Source: Sycon ciliatum (lineage: Eukaryota; Porifera; Calcarea; Leucosolenida; Sycettidae). Taken from it: DNA of 64,000 bases. The stretch lies in assembly GCF_964019385.1 (NCBI RefSeq), contig NC_088650.1:23001248-23065247 (forward strand), in the 5' to 3' direction. The notes under the pieces were generated by a model that was not told the DNA's origin, searched no databases, and saw nothing but the letters and a program-made list of their open reading frames with translations. Positions 1 through 12,949 of the stretch are shown here, piece after piece (the first letter of the stretch is position 1; each line of letters starts with the position of its first letter). The position numbers and the translations under genes are program-made.

Positions 1-628
1 TCCTTGCAGCAGTGGGTTTGGATTGCTTGTAAACTGCAGCCGCTCGCAAGTGCACCATGGCATGTGAGCGCCACTTCGAAAGAGAAACTTTTTGCGCAAG
101 CGCCTCTTCACATTGCATTGTGGTGTGCCTCGCAGAACAGCGTGCATGCATGATCCAGCCGTCGTCTACGTGTACTACTACTAGTACTAGTACTAGTAGA
201 TCTACGACTACGAGTACGAGTATCATGGTAGTGATCATGGTGATGGCTACATACAGCCACACTGTAGTGGCTAGCTACAGCCCAGGGCTGCATCGCGCTG
301 AGGCAGTGCCTTGCCCACGCCACGGTTGAAGGTCGCTTGTCCTGACGGAGGTGAACGCTCCATGTCGGCAACAATATTGGGCTTCGATAAAGCTGAACCC
401 GTGTGCGAAAGGACCACCCAAAATGATCTGGCTAATAATCAGCGGCTCAGAGAAGAAACTCAAACTCAACTTTTCGGGAAGGCAAAAGTAGCAACAGTTA
501 CCATGGTTACTACATCATGTAAACATGGTAAATGCAGCTAGCTGTACTGGAGCCCTACTTTCGCGCTTGGACAAGTACGTTTTGTCGAACATGCGAACAT
601 GATGTATAACAATTATTTACTATCTTTA

Positions 629-887
629 GGGGCCGTCCGTAAATATCGAACTTTTTTCACCAAACGAATTATTTTAGTTTAGACCCAACCCCTCCCTCCC
701 TCCCCCTCAGAACGTAAAAATTGTTGACATATACATGCATATACAACAAAAGTCGCAAGTGTGTCACTGCTCCTATGGCCATGTACATGTATCGAACTTT
801 TCTGAAACGAAATTGGTCAACCCCCTCCCACCCCATAACGAAATTATTTCGTTTCGTGAAAAAAGTTCGATAATTATGGACGACCCC
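629..887 (+). mobile_element. MITE with ~40-bp terminal inverted repeats, copy 1
   Basis: This is a 259-bp non-coding element. Its left end reads GGGGCCGTCCGTAAATATCG and the reverse complement of its right end reads GGGGTCGTCCATAATTATCG, so the termini are inverted repeats that continue inward through a TTTTTTCAC-AAACGAA segment. It is flanked by TTA on both sides, a 3-bp target duplication of the TWA kind typical of PIF/Harbinger transposons. That superfamily assignment is inference. A second, inverted copy lies at 2454-2681. Confidence 0.8.
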
Positions 888-1013
888 TTACTTATAAAAG
901 AGAGGCACCTGTGACGTGTGTCTGTGTGTGTGTCACGCTCCTTATAAAGAAGAGGCACCTGTGACGTGTGTTTTTGTGTCACGCTGAAGCGCTGCGGAGC
1001 AGCGCTGCCCTGA

Positions 1014-1855
1014 GCACGCGAAGCGTGCGAACAGTGTAGCACAGTGTAGCTAGCGGCCGCAGAAGCACTGAGCACGCGAAGCGTGCGAATCGTGTAGCTA
1101 GCGGAAGCAGCCACAGCACTGAGCACGCGAAGCGTTCGAATCGTGTAGCCACCACCACGTGCTGAGCACGCGAAGCGTGCGAACAGTGTAGGTACGTAGA
1201 CCCGGGTGCTCGAATCAGAAACGATTTGACAGGTGTGCAATTTCTCATCTGTAAATCTCAACAATGTCAGAATATACTTTTGGAGAGGCGATGGAACAGG
1301 GAAGAGAGTCTGGCTTGACCCACCCAGCAGGAATTCAGAACATGGGTGCGCTACAACACAAGCTACAGACGCAGTAAAATTGTCGTATTTCCTTCGGATT
1401 TTTTATTTCTACGGTGGTAGCGCTTATACTTATACTATAGCAGACACGATCAGTACGAGTAGCAGTAGCAGCCGCGCGCAGAAGCACTGAGCACGCGAAG
1501 CGTGCGAATCATCATGGGTGCGCTACAACACAAGCTACAGACGCAGTAAAATTGTCGTATTTCCTTCGGATTTTTTATTTCTACGGTGGTAGCGCTTATA
1601 CTTATACTATAGCAGACACGATCAGTACGAGTAGCAGTAGCAGCCGCGCGCAGAAGCACTGAGCACGCGAAGCGTGCGAATCATCATGGGTGCGCTACAA
1701 CACAAGCTACAGACGCAGTAAAATTGTCGTATTTCCTTCGGATTTTTATTTCTACGGTGGTAGCGCTTATACTTATACTATAGCAGACACGATCAGTACG
1801 AGTAGCAGTAGCAGCCGCGCGCAGAAGCACTGAGCACGCGAAGCGTGCGAATCAT
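1014..1855. repeat. 172-bp tandem repeat (3 copies) and GCACGC-GAA-GCGTGC hairpin motif array
   Basis: Three head-to-tail copies of a 172-bp unit start at 1341, 1513 and 1685; the third lacks one T. Each unit ends in the short hairpin GCACGCGAAGCGTGC (6-bp arms, GAA loop). The same hairpin also occurs upstream at 1014-1028, 1072-1086 and 1166-1180, and as a mutated copy at 1123-1137, so the motif spread before or independently of the 172-bp unit. No coding potential is evident, and the short open frames here are chance. Confidence 0.85.
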
Positions 1856-2333
1856 GTAGCCACCTAGCCTAGGCCATAGGTAGCACTAGCAGCCGCACAA
1901 GCGCTGCGGACCACGTGAACCGTTCTCTGCAAATAGAAACATCTCCAACAAAAGGATACAAAAGATCTGCACTGACTGCACTCTGCATCTGATCTGCAGT
2001 GAAGAGCGCATCGCACTTTTGTTCGTAAGTTTTTGAACTTTTTGAGCCGCTTCATCCGCCACCAGGTGATGGACAACCCTGACCAGCCTCCCGAAGGCGT
2101 AACAGACGTCCCTCCTTCTCCTTCCAACGATGAAGAACCTCCCTCACCAGGACTTCAGCGGTCTGGCCACCACCACGTGCTGAGCACGTGTGCTGTTCAT
2201 GTACTTGCTTCACCCGCGCATGCCACATTCGGCCAGGCAACGCTGGCGGGGGTGCTGCTAGTAAAGTATAACTATAAGATCAAGGAAAAATGGGCACAAT
2301 GAAGGAAAAACCTCATCGGTCACCATCACCACC

Positions 2334-2383
2334 AGGGAGTCGCAAAATACAATATACCGGTATACGGTATTTTACGACTCCCT
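2334..2383. repeat. 50-bp near-perfect palindrome
   Basis: Two 25-bp arms meet without a spacer at 2358/2359. The left arm starts AGGGAGTCGCAAAATAC and the right arm ends GTATTTTACGACTCCCT. Only two or three positions mismatch, so it would form a cruciform or hairpin. It may be a minimal foldback element or a transposon footprint. No promoter or terminator role is indicated. Confidence 0.8.
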
Positions 2384-2453
2384 GATCACCACCATGCACC
2401 CATCACCAGTGACCACCACTGAATTTTTGCTTGCAAAGCAACATCATTACTAA

Positions 2454-2681
2454 GGGGTCGTCCATAAATATCGAAGTTTTTTCACAAAACGAAATAATTT
2501 CGTTATGGGGTGGGAGGGGGTTGACCAATTTCGTTTCAGAAAACATTGTATCATGTACATGGCCGTTGTATATGCATGTATGTCAACATTTTTTACGTTC
2601 TGAGGGGGAGGGAGGGAGGGGTTGGGTCTAAACTAAAATAATTCGTTTGGTGAAAACAGTTCGATATTTACGGACGGCCCC
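2454..2681 (-). mobile_element. MITE with ~40-bp terminal inverted repeats, copy 2 (inverted)
   Basis: This is a 228-bp element homologous to 629-887 but in the opposite orientation. It shares the G-rich block (GGGTGGGAGGGGGTTGACC), the GGGAGGGAGGGAGGGGTTGGG block and both termini. The flanks are TAA on the left and TAT on the right, a slightly decayed 3-bp duplication. With copy 1 it brackets 1.57 kb that contains the 172-bp repeat. Confidence 0.8.
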
Positions 2682-2789
2682 TATTAAAGTCTTTATGGCC
2701 TGTAGAGTTTTAGACGCCGAGTCGAATGGTGAAGGCCGCACTTCGATCCGACCAAGCGTTCCTGAGACATCTTCCGTTGAAATTGCACT

Positions 2790-2852
2790 GGATGTGTGTG
2801 TGTGTGGGGGGGGGGGGGGTGTACACTGGAGGTGTGTGTGTGTGTGTGTGTG
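2790..2852. repeat. GT microsatellite with a G homopolymer
   Basis: (GT)n, then about 13 G, then (GT)n. All overlapping open frames here are low-complexity artefacts. Confidence 0.9.
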
Positions 2853-4035
2853 CAGGTCTGCACGAGATACAGTAACCACGGTATACAGCAGTACAATACA
2901 CCCCAAGACTTACTACCGGTAGTAGTAGTAGTAGTACCAAGAGTAGGTTATGTACTCTTGCTAGTACCAGTCCAAGACCATCGCCATAGTGGTTTGAACA
3001 CATCTTCCCAAAAGCAGTCAGTGTACACAACAGTTTACCCGTGCACCGTCGTACGCGGTCATGAAACACCCTCATGCTCAGTCGGAGTGCCTGAGTGTGT
3101 GTCTGAACACAGGAAACAACAGAACAGTGAGGGACACTGAGCAGCATGTACCGCACACCAAACTCACGGGCAATATTCACTTTCCGGCAATGTTAAAATT
3201 AGGAAAGGAGCGGAGCAATGAAGCCATTGCTTCAACACAACCAGCATAATTACAGTCATTATTGTATAGGTATGGTGATATAGTGATGATCTTGGGCAAA
3301 GGCAGGCAGCAGCAGTAGTGAAGGCTGAGTGGAGACCATGGCATCGCCAGCAGCACCATGGCATTAGCGCAACTGCACTCCAAAAACACACAACGCAACA
3401 CAATCAAGGAGGCAAAACAGCTACGTGCTTGGCCAACATTGCACCAGTGACAGTACGTGCCATATAAGACTCCATGCAGCACCAGCCAAATAGAACGAGT
3501 AAAGTTTGAATAGTGGATCAATAGTTCTTTTTCAATATGAATACCATCTTCCTCCCGGAGATACTGGATTCGCAGCAGAGCACCTACAGCTGAGCGCATA
3601 TTGCTCTAAGCAGCTGACAAATTTCCAGATTAGCGGAGCAATGAGGAGCATCAGGAAGCCTGGTGTTGAAGCGTCTTGCTCCAAGGAAACGTTCTTGAGG
3701 CAGGCTGTTCTCCAGGGCGTGTCTCCAGGGTGTGTGCTGAGACAACGTACGGCATGCTAGCAGTGAGTAGAGCGGCTAGAAATGCACCCGTTGGCAGCAA
3801 TGAATCTCAAATCACTGCCAATACGCATGCATAGCGCACACACAGTGCATACGCACACACCAAGTGCATGGCACACGCCCAGTGCGTACACACACGCCCA
3901 GTGCACAGCACCCTGAGAGGCTCGCAGTACTACCAGAACGGATTTAAACTACAGCAGGAGAGTAGAGAGGGAAATGGCTTGCTTCAAAAAATGCCATCAT
4001 GATCCAACCGTCATGATTCAAGCCGTCATCCTTAT
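2853..4035. other. Gene-free interval downstream of DDX1
   Basis: I find no recognisable exon, RNA gene or transposon end here. It holds short simple repeats such as an AGTAGTAGT run near 2920 and CAGTGCATACGCACAC-type degenerate repeats at 3830-3910. Part of it, on the minus strand, should be the DDX1 3' UTR, but I see no clear polyadenylation signal. Confidence 0.4.
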
Positions 4036-5929
4036 TCACTTGGTCCAGTTCGTCATGTAGCGCATTCGCAGGAACGACGATTGCGCATGATTCTCGAGCC
4101 GTGAGAGATCGGCAACGGATGATGCCAGCTGCTCAACATGATTATCGTACACACTGGCACCTGCGCAACACACATGTACACATGGACACAATCATGTCAG
4201 AAGTATACAGTTTATCATCCAGATGAACAAGTAGTGATGAAATGATAACGGCTTCCGACTATTGGCTGTAATTTCATCATAGTCCATTACATTTTTTCGT
4301 TCTCTACATTGTTATCACATTGATGCAATAAAGCCGTTGCACATGTTGATTCAGCTCGTCCTTTGTTCGCAATTTTCAAACTGTTGTCGCCTCGTTGCTT
4401 GTTAACGTATTAGCGAGAAGTTACTTTTAAATATCTTCTTGCCAACGTGTGCTTACACTGCAAAGGCAAACACATTTATACAGTCGAGACAAGATTAAGA
4501 GTACGAGTATGAGTGTATGACCATACACTAGACTACGATTACAAAGAGCAAAAGAAGAAGCAAGATGACAAAGGACCATGAGCACTTACTGCTCGGCTTC
4601 TTCTTCTGTCCGTACGTGACCTTGCCATCAAATTCATTCTGCTCAACCTTCAAGTCAGCCTCGACCTGTGGGATGGTGATGTCAAGATGGGCCTCCACAT
4701 CGCGTAGCAACTGTCAGACAAGCACACAAGCATAGGCAAACACACACACACACACACGCACGCACACACACGCACGTGTTAGACCCTTTGAAATGAACGC
4801 AGTGGTAGTCAGCTACATGGACTAATAATAATTATAATGGGTGGTACAGTCAGACCTCGCTTATCCGGTCCTCGTTTATCCGGATCCCTCGCCATCCGGA
4901 AGAAAATAGTTGGTTACAAATGTACAGCATATGCCATGCTTACATACAGTATGTGTGTTCGATTATCCGGTTCCCTCGCCTATCCGGATATTTTTGTGGA
5001 AAACGGATGTGTGCGGTTATGCGAGGTCTGACTGTAGTACAAAACTGTGTGTGTGGGTTGTAACAAGCAGCAGTGCAGCAGCAGTGCAGTGTTATACGTT
5101 GGCAGTATGCTGCCAGTTGTTCTTACCTTGACCTCGTTGTACCAGATAGTGCATCCACCTTGCTCCACCAGGCGGGTGTTGTTACAGCTCTTGCCACGGC
5201 TTGGACACTTGTGATACCAAACCTGCAACACGGGCACCAAACCAACGAATCAGAACGAGCGCACACCATAGCTGCATTGTTTTGAAGTGAAAAAAGGATA
5301 GGCAATCACACTCCAGTCACCACAGTAAATATAATGATGATTGCTAAGTCAATTTACCCAACACCACAAAACTCGTTTAGGCCAATACACCCACAACCGT
5401 GTGTTTCAGAATGAGTTTCTTATTGTGAAGTAGGCAGAGCAGTAGGAGCAACTGACCTTTTCCTCAACCGTTGACACAAGAGAAATAGCCAGTCCCATCC
5501 TGCATACAGTGTACAACACAAGAACAAGACACGGCAAGATGAAAGCATTGGAGCCGCATGACAGGTTTCAAAGATCTTCAGCTGGTATTCCTAAGATATA
5601 CTAGAGGTGAAAGTTTGCAGCGAGATTCCGAGTTCGAGTAATTGGATTTTCACCCATCGAATATTCGAGTATTCTTCGTCTCCTACAAAATCGCATTCAA
5701 AAAGGCTGAAACTCACAGGATACAAGCCCCGATCGAGCAGCTTGGCACTTAGTTTCTAGAGTACATTGGCCGGTGGGTCATTTGGGTTCTCTCTACTCAT
5801 GTACTCATGTACCAATGCTCGATTGTAAAATTTGTTGAGACATGACTGAGCCACGATGTAGTGAACAACGCCAAATCAATCGGTCCAAAAGTGCAAATTT
5901 CAAGTAAGGTTAATGCGTGTGCAGCACCC

Positions 5930-6013
<84 letters not shown>

Positions 6014-7660
6014 AGCCCGAGTCTACACGTCAGCATAGACACACCGCAATTGAACATCTGTACCTTTCTGCTCTGCCTACACGGCCGATACGATGAATGT
6101 AGTTCTGCTTCTCATCCGGAAGAGTCACGTTGATCACTGTCACAGCACACAGAGCAAAACGCAAGGAAAACGGTGAGTGATCAAGCAGCAGGTCAGCACA
6201 ATATGCTGGTGGCTGGTGTTATTGCACGAGAAAGATGTTCCTTCAACCAACCCCTTTGCGGAGGTAAGATTTTATAAAAGGATAGATTTGAGTATTGTTT
6301 GAAAAGGCATGATTTCACCGTTGCGACTTTTCCTTTGGAGAGAAAACAAGCGAGCGACACACACACAAGGACTGCTTACTGAACGGTACGCCACGGACGT
6401 CGATACCACGTGCAGCAACATCCGTGCAGATCAAGAACTTTGCCTGGCCAGCCTGACATTGAACAACACAAACAGCAGAAGCAGCATCAGCAAAAACCAC
6501 GTGCGTCAAACACTTGTGTTCGTTATCCGAACAACATCAACTACGCGCATCATTGATTATCTGAAATGCCTGTTTACACTGGATTGAAAGGATAAAAGTG
6601 TGTTTTGCTGATTTTCCCCACCCACAGCACCTTCCAAATGGTGCACAGGATGTACTCATTGTGCACCTTTCGGCCTGGGCTGGACACAGTATCAATGATG
6701 GCATCTCAGAGGAACGGTACAGCGTGATGATGTATGTGACGTATGTGATGTATGTTGATTTCATTTATAGCAGACCGTGCATCCACAGTACTGCACGATG
6801 AAGTCTTGGCTCATCAGTCAGTTCATGTAGGGAACCGCACAGCAGCAGTAGCCATGGTATTGAAAACACTGCGGGTGCGGGTGCCCACTGAAACAAAGTG
6901 TTACTGTATTTTGCAGAGGATAAGTCGCACTTAGAACACAAGTGACTCATCCAAGAAAAGTCGGCGCGATGCCGCTTATACTAGGATAGTCAAATTAACG
7001 GTGGTAAATGGGGTAGACGTCTGTATTTCGTGACAAACAATCTCCATGCGGCTCACACTCTGGAAAATACGGTAGGTTCTTCATGGGACAGGTTCTCATT
7101 GAGCAGCCACAGTACTTCCAGAATCCGCTCACCTTGAATTGTTCCAGGTTGGCCTTGCGTTCCTGCGGCTTGCGATCACTGTGCAGGCACACACAGGAGT
7201 ACTTGTTGGAACGGCCACCACCACCGCATACATTCAGATACTGCTCCAGATTGTCGCAGTCCAGCTTGGTGCGGCAGAAGATGATGGCCTGGTCCATGCG
7301 GTGCACGTCGATGGCACGCACCAAGTACTCGCCTTTCAGCCGCTTGACCGCCTCAGACATTGCCTCTGTGAAACACACATACAGGTCCACACAGGTCAAC
7401 ATCAGCTTTAGGAGCTGCATCTGCGCCTTAATCCCTGAGGGTGGTGGCGATCCCATGGATATGGAAAACTCAGTCCAGCCAAGTCTCACGCAAACCATTA
7501 CAAAACGTTATTTGGGATGTGTGTTTCCAATATTGCCAGTCTTGATGTCTGCACCCAGTAATAACAAGTTACAAGACTTATAAAGAGCAGTATAAATGTA
7601 CAATGTAGCAGGTAAATTATTGCTGCGTCTTGATCACAATTCTCTATACATGTAGAAGAC

Positions 7661-7729
<69 letters not shown>

Positions 7730-8249
7730 GCACACACGCACATACACACCCACATACAGGGGTTTCCCATTCCACTGAATCATACTGGATAAGTTTCTTA
7801 CCTTTTGTGACCATGCCCGCCCGTGTGTTGTCCCTCTGATGAACGCCGTCAGTCTACAGTCACACAACACAAACATTACGTGCTTGATGACGTGCCTTCA
7901 AGGCTGTTGAATTTACCTCATCACCTTGTTGCCTTGGGGTCACTCGGGACACAAGTACGTGGAAGTTGGCAATCTTGTACGTTGCGTACAGCCATTGCTG
8001 CAAAGGCCATGATGATTGCCAACAGCACTACACTACTGCACTAGTATCATATTGCCACCACGGTCCTGTGAGACACGTGTCGTCAGTAATCTTGTATTTC
8101 AATTTGTATTTTCTGCTGCAAAAACACATGACTAATAGCGTATAAAAGAGTTTCAGAGCACATTTCTGGCTGGTTTCTAGAACTAAAAGCGTGGTTTATA
8201 CTCGTACACCAGAAGGTGACACAGCATAAGGCGAATAGAACAACAGCAA

Positions 8250-8321
<72 letters not shown>

Positions 8322-9428
8322 CTGTAAAGTGTATAGCAGGGAATCGTAGCAGACAGGGAGACGACATGAGCACCAAATGGTGTGGGTCCCCCCCCCCCCC
8401 CCAAGCTGCTCGTTCCAGACACCCTTGGGCAGGACCGGTTCATGCAAGCTCCCACAATTGATGGCTAGCTGGACTGGGTTGGGCTTGGGGTCAACAGGTC
8501 ACGATCCCGATACCGAGTTGAATAGACCACGGATCGCATAAAACTATCAAATCCGGATTCAAAACGCACATCGCGTGGGGTACTATGATCTTGCGTGGCC
8601 TACCTAGAAGGGGTTAGATTCTAAGACCCCCCCCGTGTACAGGGTATTGTGTATAGTTGCAGTGCATGGTGTATACATACGGTAACGCTGCGCTTTAGAC
8701 TGTGCCATGAAGAGTCCGTCCTTCTCCGGGTCAATGAAGCAGTACTAAATAGCAGAGGAATACATCAATACAGCACACACACAGACACACACGCACGCGC
8801 ACACACCCATACAATCGTATCCGAGTCAGGTACTGACCTAACACTACATGAAGATCACGGACAATCTCTGGTTTCTTAAAGCCAGTTCCGGGGTAGACAC
8901 ATGGCCCTGACCCAAAATTGGGTATCAATGGTTGCCAGTAGGGATCACGCGACCCTAAAAAATTACCGAATATAAAGATCCACCAAGTATGAAGTGTTAT
9001 ACAGCATTGATGTACTGCTTAATTGGCCAAATGCATAGACTGTCAGCATTGCACAGGTAACTTACTGAGTGGTGAACAGTTTCCGGCACACTGTCCTGCC
9101 CCTTGAGATCCACCCAGGTAGGAAAGTGCATGACGCGCTCCTACCAACCAGAGAATGAAAACAAACCGCACGCAAGATAGCGTGGCTACACAAAGTAAAC
9201 AACACAGCGCTGCATTCCAGCCACTGGAATCCTGCTGGAGCGCCAACAGTACAGACAACCAGGTCTCTCTGTCTGTCTCTGTCTGTCTCTCTATCTCTCT
9301 GTTTCTGTCTGTCTCTCTGTTTCTGCCTGTCTCTCTGTTTGTCAGTCTCTCTGTTTGTCAGTCTCTCTGTTTGTCAGTCTCTCTGTTTGTCAGTCAGTCA
9401 GTCTGTCTGTCGGTCTGTCTGTCTGTCG

Positions 9429-9508
<80 letters not shown>

Positions 9509-12500
9509 TACTCTCAGCATGTCCTTGATACCTCAATAGCACTAAACACATCAAGACAGCAATACATCTCATACTTCTAGTAAGACTAAGATACCAGGTC
9601 AGTTACAAATCTCCATAGCCACAACAATATACACACAGTGCTAAAAACAGCTTATAGACCTCACCGCCAACTTCTTGACCTCGAATGAATGAAGGGTTGC
9701 TGAGCACACCACCATCTACAAAAGGGATAGCAAACCCAAACATATTGACAACAGAGAGTGTAAGCAGTTTCAATAATACGGTGGTACGGGTACGAAGGAA
9801 ATCACACCCCAGTACAAACACAGCCATTACTAAATCAGTTGCAATCTGGAGTGGTGTTAGAATGGCATGGGAGAGACATTCAGATACAGCCACAATCCGG
9901 CCATAAAGAACAGCAATACATGTATAAGAAAAGGAAACTCAAACATATACTGTATATAGTGGTGAAACGAATATACCCAATATTCGAAAGTTCGTTCGGT
10001 TTGTCACATTCGAACGAATATTTCTCATGGCGAATATTCGCTAACCGGGTATGCAGAGTTTACCGGGCGACTTCAAACTTCCGTAACTTCGCGAATACTT
10101 GACCGAACCGCTTCATCGAAAGTTCCATCTGCATTAGAAAACTCTCAGCTGTCGTCTCGAAGCAACCTGGACGCGATCCCAGGTCCTGGAATGGAGTTAT
10201 GGCGGTCGAACGAAAAATCACGTCTTGAGCTGTTTTTTGAGCGTGTAAAATGCACTTCAGCTGGGGATTTTGTGAAAATTGACCTAGAAATGGTGGAGAA
10301 ATATGTGCCTTCGTTTGTCATGCCTAATAATAGTGACAATATCCAACAAAATGACTGAGAGGAGGGCGTGTGATGTCATCCGTGTTAACGAAAGAATATT
10401 CGTTCGTTCGTTAAGCCAAAGAATATTCGGCTACTGGGTTTTGATATTCGTTTCACCACTAACTGTATATTACACAGCATACACAGCATATACAGCATAC
10501 ACAGAATAGACAGCATACACTTCGTGCACAGCGTACACGGTCCAATAGATGACTTGCACAAAGATTGTCTGGGTTCGAGACGGGGCAAGTGGACCTTCTG
10601 ACTCTGACTTCCCCACCTTTTGAGTTCGTGACTTTCGAAGTTTCGCTTTTTGCCTGAAGAACACTGAGCTAGTTTTTTTGGCTAGAGAGTAGAGTTGTTT
10701 TGATTCGGCTTGTATCGTCATGCCGAAGCGCTGCTACGCTCCTGAATGCACTAGCAGACGAGAGATGGAACTGACGCTCCCATTCCATACGTTCCTTTCC
10801 GAGCCGGCCGGCCGGGAGGCAGAAAAATGAGGGAATATTTTTAGTATCATTGGTGTAGGCTGCAACAAGCACGTCGTGGTCCTGAAGTGTGACTACTTTC
10901 CCGCAGTGGAAGCGAAGTCAAGCACAACGAAAGTTTGTGGACGTCTGAGAAATAACTCGATTCCCTTCGATTCGGCTGCACTAGATCCAGAGCGACTCTC
11001 TCCTGAGGACAGACTGCGGAGAGGCCAGGAACCTGCCGAGTCACGAGTGGAACTGAGCCCAAACCACGAAAATGAGGGGTGGAAGGACTGAGTGTGAGAG
11101 CCAGATGGCCTTTAGTAGTACTTCAAGTAGTATCTGAGTTGAAGGAGAGAACAAGTGTGCTGGAGAAACGCTGCGAAGTCCTCAGGCCTAATGTGTACTA
11201 GCTACTGTTGAAGTCTCACTTGTTCCGATATGAACACTTCATCAGCCCTGACTCTGAGCAGCTGTATCTAGACTTGGACTTAGGCCAGAGACATAGCATT
11301 GTAAACCTTACTGAAGCCATATGTATCCAATGCCTGGCTCTAGTGAGAAAGCAGTTTGGCGCAGGCTCGCAAACTATGATTGAATCAGGGAGTGGTGGAA
11401 AGTCACATTATACCTCCCCATGATTAGCTGGTAATGACGACGATGCGGCTCCGACTGGGTCTCAGTCTCAGAAAGGATTTGTTGGAGCATCATCAAACAG
11501 TGCATTCACCTTCATCATACACTGGCTCCGTTGCCTACAGTAATTCACATTTTGACGGGGCGCGCTGGGACGATACGGAAGGAGCGGCGGGAACCATTGG
11601 AGTGCTCATGATGCTGGTTAGCGGAGACGGATGTGAGTGTCAGGAACGGGAACGCAACCGCACTACTGTACAGATCAGGAAGCGATGGAAGAGTTGAATC
11701 TGTTCAGCCTTCCATGCCGTGTACAGGGACGCAAGCGTAAAAATGGCTACATTTCGAATGTGAACTGGCGATGGCATTGTGTGGCGACGAACACAACTGC
11801 AACTGTTCAAATTTCAGCATTTCGAACATTATGCTTCTCATAATAACTCACCGAATGGCTCACATGACGGAGTTGGACATTACCAGGCTAGGATTATCAT
11901 TTGCTGTATTTATGGATAGTCCTTGAGTTTTCAGATGAAGTGCTTTATCTTTTCCTGTCGTTCCTTTAGTATGGCACAATGTCCATGGCTGCTTCCTTGT
12001 CTTCATAACAGATTGGTATAATTAGCATGATTCTGCTTTTTTGAGAAGAAATAAAACTTTCCTTTCGGAAAGGAAGCCCAGAAACGTCAACCCCCATGGA
12101 CTTTATGACTCTCGTCCATCAACGTTAACCGTCGCAATAACTGCTGCATGTATGTTGTGCTGTGCGAACCGTACAAGATTTTACAGCTCACCCACGCCTT
12201 CCCAACAGGCTCCTATATCCCGTACCGTTAGCGTTACATTGAATATGAACTAGGCTAGCACAGTTATCCTTCGTTCTTTTGATGGCGGCGGGTAGCATGG
12301 AACTTGACGTGTTCTTGGGATCCTCGTGCCACACTTGCTGTTCCCGGATGCCATATTATTGGGTGCATCGAGGTTGCTTCTCACTGTTGTTTAGTAAGAC
12401 AATTTTGTTATCTATTTCACCGAAGAATAAGGCAAGAGTATTTTGGGTTGATTTGGACGCCTGGCTTCTCTTCACATAATAATACAGTCATGTACTTCCA

Positions 12501-12884
12501 GGGAGTAGTACAATACCTGCTTCCACTAACCCTACAAGTGCACATGCATGACTCATGAGCTGCTGAAGACAGTGACGGTACTGATCATGTACATGTACAT
12601 GCCGTGCACCGTTCATTCATGCTGACAAAAAAAGTACACTACACTAGTCTACAGACGGTGTACACTGGTGTAGGGTGCCCGCAGTGTAGCCTGGGTGCAC
12701 AGGGTGCACTTGCCCCGTCTCACTCGCGGCTCGGATCTTTGTGCAAGTCATCTATTCTAACCTGCATACGACGACCATCCGGCTGACTACTGGGAATCTG
12801 TGAATACATAGACATGATGAACTTCTCATAGCCTTGCGTCAGCAGTCCATCCTGAAAGGAAGCAATCAAACAATCACAACCACA

Positions 12885-12915
<31 letters not shown>

Positions 12916-12918
12916 GTT

Positions 12919-12949
<31 letters not shown>

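Noticed and set aside
5797-8461. Open frames with poly-Arg/Glu, Leu/Ser or Thr/His tracts
   Set aside because: They are translations of GA, CT and GT microsatellites in DDX1 introns.
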